Shown: positions 9,687 through 16,885 of the stretch, piece by piece
How positions within the stretch are numbered: position 1 is the first letter of the stretch
How the letters are laid out: every line of letters begins with the position of its first letter
Source: BMS3ABIN04 sp965554225
Lineage (GTDB): Bacteria; Bacteroidota; Ignavibacteria; Ignavibacteriales; Melioribacteraceae
Reading direction: 5' to 3'
Assembly (NCBI GenBank): GCA_965554225.1
Contig: CBEVZC010000005.1
Coordinates: forward strand, 1-51,354
DNA length: 51,354 nucleotides
Notes under the pieces: generated by a model
Told to the model about the DNA's origin: nothing
Databases searched by the model: none
Seen by the model: only the letters and a program-made list of their open reading frames with translations
Position numbers and translations under genes: made by a program

Positions 9687-10223
9687 TTATTTATTTTGTT
9701 GAATACCCATACTTTGAGGAACGAGTGTAATAAAAGGTGTTGCCGGTACTTGATTTGGCGGCAGTGCATTTGGCATCTCTTCGCCTTTTGCCCCCAACGA
9801 TTTTATATACTTATAAACAGAACGAGCATCTTTCTCGCTCATCTTGTTTACATTCATCCACGGCATAGGAGGCATAGATTTTCGTGTCTTGATTGTTTCC
9901 ACAAAATCATCTTCGTCAACATCCTGAACAAAAAGGCGAAGGTTGCTAGCATAGGTCGTTCCCCAAGGACCACGCCATCCCATTATAGACCCGGTTAGCC
10001 AATCCTTCTCAGGGATTTTCCCTTCTTTCTGAAGATATCCATCTGTGTGGCAATCGTTGCAACCGCCTATGGTTACAAGGTATCGACCGGCTTCAATATC
10101 TGTTTTTGCCTTTAAAAACATTTCAGAATTCGAAGAGGAGTCTCTCTGACATTTTAGTAGTAGTAACAGACTAATTAGTAGCATCAAAAAAAACACCAAT
10201 TTAAATTTGATAGTTTCATTCAT
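9687..10223 (-). CDS. Membrane-anchored monohaem c-type cytochrome
   Basis: This 178-residue protein has one hydrophobic N-terminal segment (residues 9-24) ending LLLKC. The Lys before Cys makes a lipobox doubtful, so an uncleaved anchor is as likely. A single haem motif GGCNDCH (Cys55, Cys58, His59) is followed by a cytochrome c domain; SMPPMPWM supplies candidate axial Met residues and ARSVYKYIKSLG is the closing helix. It should carry electrons in the periplasm. Among otherwise small accessory proteins its likely partner is a dehydrogenase or oxidase, and the FAD oxidoreductase two genes upstream is the only clear redox enzyme nearby. That enzyme lacks an export signal, so direct pairing is uncertain. 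Confidence 0.85.
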   Translation of the reverse strand: MNETIKFKLVFFLMLLISLLLLLKCQRDSSSNSEMFLKAKTDIEAGRYLVTIGGCNDCHTDGYLQKEGKIPEKDWLTGSIMGWRGPWGTTYASNLRLFVQDVDEDDFVETIKTRKSMPPMPWMNVNKMSEKDARSVYKYIKSLGAKGEEMPNALPPNQVPATPFITLVPQSMGIQQNK

Positions 10224-10256
10224 TAGTTAATTCCGACTTATTGATTTAAAATAGTT

Positions 10257-10682
10257 TTATTCCTTTCCACTATAGGATTGTACAATACTATAAATATTAT
10301 CTTTGTGAGCTTGAAATAGTTTCGTTGCCTCACCAAACGCTTTCGGATGCTTTTCTCTGACTCGCTTTATATATTCTCCCCAAAATTTGTAGAAAGAGCC
10401 CATATTTTCAGCTGAATACCAAATATTTAAATTCCATTCGTCACCCCAAGCATGATTTAATTGGCCCCAACCAAAAAGCATTCCTTCGTCGACCAATTGA
10501 TTTAGAATGGGAGCAAACACTTCATCAATCATTTTATTCACTTTCCCCATATCAGCCATCTGTACTTTATTTTGAGAAAATACTAGTGTTTTCGGTTTTG
10601 TTTTTTCTTTGGCATCCTGCCCAAAATTTATTGCTGTAAAAAGGAAAATTATTGCTATTGTTACTTTAATTATGTTTTTCAT
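10257..10682 (-). CDS. Exported small protein, probable dimeric alpha/beta-barrel fold
   Basis: This 141-residue protein has a signal peptide (MKNIIKVTIAIIFLFTAINFGQ). The mature part is rich in Trp and Tyr (LFGWGQLNHAWGDEWNLNIWYSAENMGSFYKFWGEYI). The order of strand, helix, two strands and helix, ending QAHKDNIYSIVQSY, resembles the ferredoxin-like half-barrel of ABM/Dabb proteins and the gene at 12155. I do not recognise a named family. The location should be periplasmic. It sits between the cytochrome (33 bp) and the FAD oxidoreductase (52 bp). Confidence 0.65.
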   Translation of the reverse strand: MKNIIKVTIAIIFLFTAINFGQDAKEKTKPKTLVFSQNKVQMADMGKVNKMIDEVFAPILNQLVDEGMLFGWGQLNHAWGDEWNLNIWYSAENMGSFYKFWGEYIKRVREKHPKAFGEATKLFQAHKDNIYSIVQSYSGKE

Positions 10683-10734
10683 TTATATATTCCTTTATAT
10701 TGTTTGATAAAACTTTATTTCTATTAATAAATCT

Positions 10735-12105
10735 CTAATTTCCGTTTGTCGGTTTAATGTTTTGATTTACTCTAAATAAATTATGTGGATCATATTTATT
10801 TTTAATTGATACCAACCTCTCATAATTATCTTTATAAGAAGCCTTAACTCTATCTTCACCCTCATCCATCAAAAAATTGACATAAGCACCACCAGATGAA
10901 TAGGGGTGAATTGCATCATAATAATCCTTGGTCCACTTGGTTATTATTTCTTTATTGGCTGGATCCGGATCAACACCCACAATAACTTGCGACCAGTTAG
11001 CATCGCGGTAAGCCCATGGTGTATCATTTTTTCCAACTTTATGTGCCAAACCATTTATTGGATATAAATGCATTGTTGAATGAGGTGTTGGAAGGTCATT
11101 CCCAAATTTTACATGCTGAGTTACAGCCTCATCCGGAATTTCCTTTATGAAGTCGGCTCTCCAATACCATTGTAAACCCGAAGGATAAAAAACATCGAAC
11201 ATACTGTTTAACATAGGATGAGGCATAGGTCCAACATGTTCGAACAAAGGATTGAGTTCAAGAATAGGTTTGAAAACTTCTTTTCCTTTTTCCAATGGAC
11301 CGGTATAGTTCCAAATAACACCGCATACTTTTTTTCCGTGAAGAGGTTCGGGGAATGGCGGACCCGGTACAGTTAATACAGCAAAAAAACCATAGAGATC
11401 TTCAGGTGCATTCACAATAAAATTACGATACCATTTTAATATTTCTTCTGTTTTACTAATATCCCAAAGTGTTGGACCGGCATAACTAGTGTGAATATCA
11501 TGTGCTTGGAATAGAAAAGAAGTAACAACTCCAAAGTTTCCACCGCCGCCGCGAATTGCCCAGTAAAGATCCTCATTATCATCTGCACTAGCTGTAACAA
11601 TACTTCCATCGCCTAAAACCATATCCGCTTCTAACAAATTATCTATCGTTAAACCGCACTTCCGTGTTAAGTATCCTAATCCTCCACCAAGTGTTAAGCC
11701 ACCGACGCCTGTTGTGGAAATAATGCCGGTCGGGACAGCTAGTCCGTATGCATGGCCGGCATGATCCACATCTCCCCACGTACATCCACCACCTACACGA
11801 ATGGTTTTTGATTTAGAGTTTACCCTAGTATAATTTATTTTTGAAAGATCTATAACAAGCCCATCGTTGCAAATCCCCAATCCGCCGGCATTATGCCCGC
11901 CGCCGCGAATTGAAATCAGTATGTTGTTATCACGCCCGTAATTAACAGCTGTAACTACATCGGCAGCATCGTTACATTTCGCAATAATTGCGGGGTGCTT
12001 TTCAATCATTCCATTATAAACTTTACGAGATTCGTCATAGTTGCTATCTTCGGGTAATATTACTTCACCCCGGAAATTTTCTCTGAACTCATTTATAACT
12101 GACAT
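10735..12105 (-). CDS. FAD-dependent oxidoreductase, berberine-bridge (BBE) type
   Basis: This 456-residue protein has the FAD_binding_4 (PCMH) domain at about residues 35-205 and a C-terminal BBE motif YDPHNLFRVNQNI. GGGHNAGG places the flavin-linking His at residue 71. The second flavin-linking Cys of bicovalent relatives, in a GVC-P-T-VG context, is replaced here by Ile129 (GIISTTGVGG), so attachment is probably mono-covalent. GLTLGGGLGYLTRKCGLTID is the usual flavin-site segment. Such enzymes oxidise alcohols, sugars or phenolics, or form C-C bonds in natural products, passing electrons to O2 or a carrier. There is no signal peptide, so it should be cytoplasmic. It is the largest enzyme of the run and probably its chemical centre. 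Confidence 0.9.
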   Translation of the reverse strand: MSVINEFRENFRGEVILPEDSNYDESRKVYNGMIEKHPAIIAKCNDAADVVTAVNYGRDNNILISIRGGGHNAGGLGICNDGLVIDLSKINYTRVNSKSKTIRVGGGCTWGDVDHAGHAYGLAVPTGIISTTGVGGLTLGGGLGYLTRKCGLTIDNLLEADMVLGDGSIVTASADDNEDLYWAIRGGGGNFGVVTSFLFQAHDIHTSYAGPTLWDISKTEEILKWYRNFIVNAPEDLYGFFAVLTVPGPPFPEPLHGKKVCGVIWNYTGPLEKGKEVFKPILELNPLFEHVGPMPHPMLNSMFDVFYPSGLQWYWRADFIKEIPDEAVTQHVKFGNDLPTPHSTMHLYPINGLAHKVGKNDTPWAYRDANWSQVIVGVDPDPANKEIITKWTKDYYDAIHPYSSGGAYVNFLMDEGEDRVKASYKDNYERLVSIKNKYDPHNLFRVNQNIKPTNGN

Positions 12106-12154
12106 ATCATTTCCTTATATTATTCTTAGTACACTAATTGAGGTTGTTAAAAAC

Positions 12155-12592
12155 TTACTTTCTTAATTTGGCTCTTCCCGTCATAATTTCATCAGAATGA
12201 TATTTAGCATACTTGTTCCAGGTATCAAAAAACTTCTTACGATCGTCCTTATTAGGCCAAGCTTCATCGAATAATTTCCATTGTAATTTATCCGCTGCTT
12301 CAATATCGTTCCAATTTGCATACTCGGTAATTATTAGTAAATCCCTACTATCAGACCCGGTATTGTGCCTTAGTACTCGTTCACTAATAACTTTATCATT
12401 TTTCATTACGATTTTATCATGCCATTCCTTAAGTAGTTTGTTCAGTTCTGCTCCGCTTCCATTTGCAGGAATTTTTACTTTCCATTTCTGCAGGGTATAA
12501 ACATGGTTACTGCTTTGCGCATTAATATTTCCATTTAATATTAAAAACAACGAAAAAATTATTACGGTTAGTATTCCATTAGATTTTTTCAT
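12155..12592 (-). CDS. Exported small protein, probable dimeric alpha/beta-barrel fold
   Basis: This 145-residue protein starts with a signal peptide (MKKSNGILTVIIFSLFLILNGNINAQ). The mature chain alternates strands and helices (YTLQKWKVKI, AELNKLLKEWHDKIV, SRDLLIITEYANWNDIEAAD) in the order of ABM/EthD-like proteins. The C-terminus is basic (GRAKLRK). It shows a pattern similar to the protein at 10257 but no close identity. Function unknown; periplasmic location expected. It is 49 bp upstream of the FAD oxidoreductase gene. Confidence 0.65.
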   Translation of the reverse strand: MKKSNGILTVIIFSLFLILNGNINAQSSNHVYTLQKWKVKIPANGSGAELNKLLKEWHDKIVMKNDKVISERVLRHNTGSDSRDLLIITEYANWNDIEAADKLQWKLFDEAWPNKDDRKKFFDTWNKYAKYHSDEIMTGRAKLRK

Positions 12593-12647
12593 TTTACATC
12601 TCCCTTTATTTAGATTTTAGTTTGTTTTAGTGCATTGTGTTGATAGC

Positions 12648-13073
12648 CTATTTGGGTTCCGGTTTTGGCTTAGCTTCCATTTGTTTTGGCTGTGGTTTCA
12701 TTTCAATTTGATAAAGCTCAAACCTTTTCTTCCCTATATTCTGGGGTAAGTGAGTTTGCGCAGGCAGCCATATAACCTGACCGGCTTTAACTGTTGTAGT
12801 CTGAGTTTTTCCATCCGGGAAAGTAAATTTCACCTTTCCGTCGGTTATAAAAATTGCCAACCCTTCCGGGTGAGAATGCATAACCGACTTCTCTCCGGGT
12901 CCGTATGAAATATGCAAGACACGCATTTGAGAATTTTCAAAGACTACTTTATAGTGATTGGAATCTACTTTTGCTGCGTCTTGAGCAATTGCCGAACCCA
13001 CTGAAAGCATTACTATAATCAGAATTAGTAATATATTCTGTTGTTTACTTCTTAATACACTTCTCATATTCAA
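12648..13073 (-). CDS. Exported cupin-domain protein
   Basis: This 141-residue protein has a signal peptide (cleavage near SAIAQ, residue 31) and a single cupin barrel. Motif 1 is PGEKSVMHSHPEG, with metal ligands His66 and His68 and a nearby Glu70; motif 2 is AGQVIWLPAQTH, with His108. The tail is a low-complexity run rich in Lys and Pro (PKQMEAKPKPEPK). Small one-domain cupins bind a divalent metal and may act as isomerases or dioxygenases, or simply bind metabolites. Export to the periplasm sets it with the NTF2-like and ABM-like proteins of the same run. Confidence 0.85.
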   Translation of the reverse strand: MNMRSVLRSKQQNILLILIIVMLSVGSAIAQDAAKVDSNHYKVVFENSQMRVLHISYGPGEKSVMHSHPEGLAIFITDGKVKFTFPDGKTQTTTVKAGQVIWLPAQTHLPQNIGKKRFELYQIEMKPQPKQMEAKPKPEPK

Positions 13074-13108
13074 CCTCTTTTATTATTATCACATTACAAT
13101 TAATTAAA

Positions 13109-13888
13109 CTATTTACTTTTTGTATAAGCAAGGTCCGGTCTCATGGTCCCATTTTTATGCTCAAATCTTTGCACAATCGAAAAAGTTTTCTTCAACAATA
13201 CCTTTTGTTCATCACCTAAAATTTTATCTATTTTATCTGATCCCGTTGCCCAGGAAACCCTATCTTTGGAAGGCGTAACGAATAAAACCATCGGCATATC
13301 TGTACCCAAGTCTCCTAAATAAACACGGTATCCTTCTTTAATTTTATGTTTAGCATAAAGCTCTTTCCACTCTTTTAATATTTTCATCATTTCGGTTTCT
13401 TTGCCGGGAATTATGTGTAAATAATCGAAATGTCTGAAGTTTAATCCCTCTTTGGGATCAAGTCCATATTTAGGAATATAAGACAGATCATTTCGAAGAC
13501 GAAGAATGAAATTTTTATGGTTGTCATAACATCCGTCAAACATTTTCATAGAATTACTAAAATTTTCTTTACCTATTTTGCTAATCATCTCGCTTGACAT
13601 CCCAAAATGTTTTGCAAGTCCGTTGTAGTCATTTACGGGTATAACGGCGCTGTATGTAAAATATTCTTGTTGAACAACGGTAAAGGACATTTCATCAATG
13701 TTGTTTTGTGCCAATAAATTTCTAAAATTCTTTAATGCACTCTCGTACTTTTCAGACATGTACGGATAGACTTGATCTTGATGAATCAGAAATAACGGTG
13801 TGTTATTTAGTTTGTCTTGCGCAACTAACATTCCCGAGGCAGTTATTAGAAATAGGAGTAATGTTAGTATCTTATTTATTTTTCTCAT
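13109..13888 (-). CDS. Exported protein of unknown function
   Basis: This 259-residue protein has a signal peptide (MRKINKILTLLLFLITASGMLVAQ). The mature part appears to have two alpha/beta halves. The first contains FTVVQQEYFTYSAVIPVNDY. The second contains FRHFDYLHIIPGKETEMMKILKEW and YRVYLGDLGTDMPMVLFVTP, which looks like a dimeric alpha/beta-barrel domain, so the protein may hold a fused pair of such domains. The end, RFEHKNGTMRPDLAYTKSK, matches no motif that I know. No catalytic residues are evident. It is 35 bp upstream of the cupin gene in the same run. Confidence 0.65.
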   Translation of the reverse strand: MRKINKILTLLLFLITASGMLVAQDKLNNTPLFLIHQDQVYPYMSEKYESALKNFRNLLAQNNIDEMSFTVVQQEYFTYSAVIPVNDYNGLAKHFGMSSEMISKIGKENFSNSMKMFDGCYDNHKNFILRLRNDLSYIPKYGLDPKEGLNFRHFDYLHIIPGKETEMMKILKEWKELYAKHKIKEGYRVYLGDLGTDMPMVLFVTPSKDRVSWATGSDKIDKILGDEQKVLLKKTFSIVQRFEHKNGTMRPDLAYTKSK

Positions 13889-13940
13889 GAAGTACCTCCA
13901 ATTAGTTTATATTTATATATTGTTTGTCTAACTATGTTTT

Positions 13941-14378
13941 CTAGAACATTGCAGAAAAATGCATGTGAGCAGTCATCCACTTCCCATTTTGTTTAACTAA
14001 AACCGTACTTGCCCTGCCGCTCTGATATTCCATCTTTCCGCCTTTTTCCATCCATGTAAAAGTGTAATATGCAGTTACCACAGCCGTATTTCCGTTGTAA
14101 ATCTGTATATTTTCATCTTGTTGATGATAATTTACATATGCAAGGGAGGCTGTTCCCGCAATAAAAGCTTTCCAGCCGGCAGCATCGTAACGCAATGACG
14201 ATGCAACGTATGAGAACTCAGTATTGTTATTCACAAAATTTGAAAAATAGGTTGTGAAATCATGTTTGTTAAACGCTTCGATGTTTTTATTGATTGAACT
14301 CAGGATATCATCCTTCTCGCTGGCAAAGGTAATACCCGCAAATAGAATCAACAGGAATATTATTTTTATATTTTTCAT
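13941..14378 (-). CDS. Exported NTF2/DUF4440-like protein
   Basis: This 145-residue protein has a signal peptide ending ITFAS (about residue 20). The mature domain begins DDILSSINKNIEAFNKHDFTTYFSNF and ends with NTAVVTAYYTFTWMEKGG, STVLVKQNGKWMTAHMHFSAMF, which are the standard helix-plus-sheet elements of DUF4440/SnoaL-like proteins. It is expected in the periplasm. No active-site claim can be made. It lies between the lipoprotein paralogue at 14449 (70 bp) and the gene at 13109 (52 bp). Confidence 0.8.
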   Translation of the reverse strand: MKNIKIIFLLILFAGITFASEKDDILSSINKNIEAFNKHDFTTYFSNFVNNNTEFSYVASSLRYDAAGWKAFIAGTASLAYVNYHQQDENIQIYNGNTAVVTAYYTFTWMEKGGKMEYQSGRASTVLVKQNGKWMTAHMHFSAMF

Positions 14379-14448
14379 TTTTTCTCCTTTTTATATCAGT
14401 TATTTGATTTTAAATTATAGTTGATTGAGTAATTTTATATACCTTATA

Positions 14449-14979
14449 TTATTTTGAAATAAGTCCTAATTGCTTCATAAAAACCAGGTTATCAAAAAAA
14501 TCCTGTTCTTGTTTAATTTTTCCGTCTTTCATTTGTACAAGAGTTACACCATCTAAATTCACTTCTTTTCCGGTAGCCGGAATTCCAAAAAAATCTCCAG
14601 TATGTTTTCCTTTAAATTTCCAATGTTTTACAATTTTATCACCCTGTCCAAATATTTCTACTATGGAAAAAGTAACTTTAGAAAATCCGGTTAAATAGTT
14701 ATTGTAGTAAGCCTTAAAATTTTCAATACCCACAATATTTTCCGGACTAGAGATAAGTGTTATATCCTTATCAAAATTTGTCTCATTTATTTCGTCAATT
14801 TTTCCTTTGTTAATTATTTCGTCCCAAGTATTCTTATACATTTTTAGATTGGCTTCAAGTTGTTTGTTAGCTTTTTCTAAGTGTACTAGTTCCGCTGACG
14901 GTTCGTTTTTACATCCTGATATCAAAATTGTGACTACTAATACAATTGTACAAAAGATTAGAAATTTGCCTTTTTTCAT
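14449..14979 (-). CDS. NTF2/SnoaL-like lipoprotein
   Basis: I chose the ATG at 14979 because it is followed at once by a lipoprotein signal (MKKGKFLIF...LISGC, lipobox ISGC) and preceded by an AGGGA sequence; an upstream in-frame start at 15015 would add 12 charged residues. The mature 150 or so residues begin with a short coiled helix (HLEKANKQLEANLKMYKNTWDEIINKG), then a SnoaL-like ester-cyclase-type domain: GIENFKAYYNNYLTGFSKVTFSIVEIF, FKGKHTGDFFGIPATGKEV, DGVTLVQMKDGKI. The GxPATGKxV stretch is characteristic of SnoaL-like polyketide-cyclase relatives. It should be anchored to a membrane on the periplasmic side. Confidence 0.82.
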   Translation of the reverse strand: MKKGKFLIFCTIVLVVTILISGCKNEPSAELVHLEKANKQLEANLKMYKNTWDEIINKGKIDEINETNFDKDITLISSPENIVGIENFKAYYNNYLTGFSKVTFSIVEIFGQGDKIVKHWKFKGKHTGDFFGIPATGKEVNLDGVTLVQMKDGKIKQEQDFFDNLVFMKQLGLISK

Positions 14980-15124
14980 TTTGTAATCCCTATTTCTTTT
15001 TGATTTTATACACATTTGTTGAATTATTTTTTTGCAGGTTTAATTTATTATTCGAACCTACCGCCCCAAAAAGCTTCTTTCAGGATATATAATTGCGGTA
15101 TTCCAATAATACCTGCTTTTTCAT

Positions 15125-15550
15125 TTATTGTGGTAATTTGCTGAGTACATCCAGCATTGCCGCAGAAGTATCTGTATGGTGATGAATTATCTTCCACTGT
15201 CCGTTTTTAAGCTGATAAATGTTAGTAACCCTGTTGCTAACTTTAACCTCATTCCCGGCAAGTTTAAATTTCCCGGTTTCAGTACCTATCTCATAAGCTA
15301 CATCACCTACAACACGAATTATTTGATCCTTCAATTCGAAATTACCATCTGAAGCTATTCCGGCAACTTGATCGAATGAATTATTTACTGCTGCCCAACC
15401 AAGATCCCGACCATCAATTGGATGCATTGCAGTTACACTTTCATCTTGCAGCCAAATTCCTCCCATTTTACCGGTTATGCCATTTCCCATATCATTTAAA
15501 GCATTATAGAATTGCTTTGATACTCTGCGAATATCTTCTTCTTTTGACAT
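15125..15550 (-). CDS. SnoaL_3-type NTF2-like protein, cytoplasmic
   Basis: This 141-residue protein has no signal peptide and starts at an ATG preceded by AAGGAG at 7-base spacing. The sequence EEDIRRVSKQFYNALNDM, the early W/H segment DESVTAMHPIDGRDLGW, and the closing strands VTNIYQLKNGQWKIIHHHTD are hallmark elements of the SnoaL_3 branch, in which the HHHTD strand lines the pocket. A catalytic function is not established for most members. It is one of two NTF2-like proteins of the run without an export signal; the other is the gene at 7537. Confidence 0.85.
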   Translation of the reverse strand: MSKEEDIRRVSKQFYNALNDMGNGITGKMGGIWLQDESVTAMHPIDGRDLGWAAVNNSFDQVAGIASDGNFELKDQIIRVVGDVAYEIGTETGKFKLAGNEVKVSNRVTNIYQLKNGQWKIIHHHTDTSAAMLDVLSKLPQ

Positions 15551-15588
15551 TTGTATTCTCCTTTTATTTTGATTTGTAATTAGTTTTA

Positions 15589-16035
15589 TTAAAAATTATT
15601 TATCCATCTGTTAAAGCTTTCGTTTTCTTGACCGTTTTTATAATGCCAATCAGGTTTCAATCTTAATCCGGATCTATCCCTCCATACAAAATTTATTGCA
15701 GCATCTATATCGGTCATATTAGGAACAGCCAAAAGATGTAAATCATAATTCCCTATTTTATCTGTCCTTAAATTAACCGCAATGTTCTGAGAGATTAATG
15801 TATCACGGATTATTTCAGCTTGACGTAGATCGTATGTCGCCCATATAATGCCGTTTTTGCCGTTTATTAAATCCCTTTCTTCAAAGCATAAAGTAATTTC
15901 AATTGAACTACCGAATGGAATTTGAGGTGGAGCTTCGATACTCAGTTGATGCCAAAATAAATTTTGACCCGATTCCAGTTCAATTTCTCCAATATCTTTA
16001 TAAATTCCATTTAGTCTGATCATTAAGTGTGTCAT
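15589..16035 (-). CDS. Uncharacterised protein with DUF2007-like C-terminal half
   Basis: This 148-residue cytoplasmic protein is not of a family I can name with certainty. The first 65 residues look like a small beta-rich domain (EIELESGQNLFWHQLSIEAPPQ). From about residue 66 the pattern WATYDLRQAEIIRDTLISQNIAVNL followed by LHLLAVPNMTDIDAAINFVWRD resembles DUF2007/putative signal-transducing domains, which have a similar helix-strand order. A second in-frame ATG at 16023 is possible, since no Shine-Dalgarno sequence decides between them. It is 38 bp upstream of the SnoaL_3 gene. Confidence 0.6.
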   Translation of the reverse strand: MTHLMIRLNGIYKDIGEIELESGQNLFWHQLSIEAPPQIPFGSSIEITLCFEERDLINGKNGIIWATYDLRQAEIIRDTLISQNIAVNLRTDKIGNYDLHLLAVPNMTDIDAAINFVWRDRSGLRLKPDWHYKNGQENESFNRWINNF

Positions 16036-16200
16036 ATTCTGAATTTTATTATCTCTATTTACTATAAAATTGTGGACTGATTGTTAGCATTATAAGGCAT
16101 TGTGATTTTATAAGAAACGCCAATCCCTTTGAGAAATAAACAGATTAATTTTTTTGTTAAGTTTTCTCCCTTCAACAAAAATTCAATTAGACATATATTA

Positions 16201-16485
16201 TTAAAGCATACCATGAATGTATTCTTCTAAAAAATAAATATCCGGTTGTTCAATTACTCCTGCATTACCCATTGTCTCTTTCACTTCTGAACTGTCAAAA
16301 AATCTTCGTGCATTCTCTAGACTGTCGAATTCCATAAATCCTACAACATTATTAGGATTGTCATCCAGATGCAAAATTTGGTATGATTTCTCACCTGCGG
16401 CTTTACGAGCATCAGCGAAGTTATCAAACGTAGTTTTCCATGTTTGATAATCTTGAACTTTATGTCGAACAATTACATGTGCCAT
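16201..16485 (-). CDS. ABM/DUF1330-like small dimeric alpha/beta-barrel protein
   Basis: This 94-residue cytoplasmic protein is preceded by a strong Shine-Dalgarno sequence (AAGGAG, 5 bases before ATG). MAHVIVRHKVQDYQTWKTTFDNFADARKAAG, the strand NNVVGFMEFDSLENARRFFDS and the end QPDIYFLEEY are typical of small cyclase/ABM-type proteins that form a dimeric ferredoxin-like barrel. Members include monooxygenases and binding proteins of polyketide or aromatic metabolism. It is the first gene of the leftward run. Its upstream region holds a 21-bp palindrome and the second copy of the conserved block, so it is probably the promoter-proximal gene of a long operon. Confidence 0.8.
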   Translation of the reverse strand: MAHVIVRHKVQDYQTWKTTFDNFADARKAAGEKSYQILHLDDNPNNVVGFMEFDSLENARRFFDSSEVKETMGNAGVIEQPDIYFLEEYIHGML

Positions 16486-16532
16486 TTTTTCTCCTTATAT
16501 TTTTATTTTTATTACTATTGTTTTGTATCTAA

Positions 16533-16553
16533 AAAGTAAATTTGATTTACTTT
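16533..16553. promoter_or_regulatory. Perfect 9-bp inverted repeat, candidate operator
   Basis: AAAGTAAAT, a 3-base centre, then ATTTACTTT form a perfect palindrome 48-68 bp upstream of the ATG at 16485, where a promoter would be expected. It is too AT-rich and lacks a T-run to be a terminator. The binding protein is unknown. Confidence 0.45.
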
Positions 16554-16650
16554 AAATTTCTTAAATGCATATTCCGCAATAACTTTTTCGAAAGACTTCA
16601 GTAATTAGAAGTTCTGATGAACAAACATTGCTTTACAAAAGTAAAATTTT

Positions 16651-16709
16651 GGGCTGGTTAAATCTTGTACATTTGGCGCAAATGTTAGGACTTTTTAATC
16701 AAATGATCA
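16651..16709 (-). promoter_or_regulatory. Conserved upstream block, copy B (candidate operator)
   Basis: This is the second copy of the block at 7366-7420, in the same orientation relative to the gene it precedes. On the minus strand it reads TTTGCG, CC, AAA, T, GTACAAGATT, with TTTTGAT and TTAAAAA to the left and CC..GCCC to the right. It lies 166 bp upstream of the first gene of the run. AraC-type domains of hybrid sensors bind long bipartite sites at such distances, so the regulator gene immediately upstream is the natural candidate. Confidence 0.55.
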
Positions 16710-16885
16710 AAATTCACTGTGTATCAGAACAAAATTTGATATTGCCGGCAAGTATTTTAGTAATGGGCTATAAATGGTGAGAATTATTTTATAAATCTAA
16801 ACTATCTAATTTTAATAAATTAACTGAATTAGTAAAGATTTTTGTTAAATGAAGCTGCTTATGTCTATAGAAATAATAAGGCGGG

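Larger units (their letters stand above)
16486..16885. other. Gene-free control region of the small-gene run
   Basis: This 400-bp stretch contains no credible gene. It holds a perfect 9-bp inverted repeat at 16533-16553 and the conserved block at 16651-16709, both upstream of the gene that starts at 16485. No strong hairpin terminator for the hybrid regulator gene, which ends at 16886, was found here. Confidence 0.6.

Noticed and set aside
9696..9998. A 100-codon plus-strand frame opposite the cytochrome c gene
   Set aside because: It is the complement of a well-supported gene with a haem motif and shows no domain of its own; the same holds for the other long antisense frames in the window.
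15048..15124. A short minus-strand frame ending ILKEAFWGGRFE, and a GGTATT/AATACC hairpin with a plus-strand T-run near 15095-15118
   Set aside because: The frame has no start of its own and overlaps the end of the SnoaL_3 gene. The hairpin's T-run faces the plus strand, where there is no gene to terminate, and on the minus strand no T-run follows.
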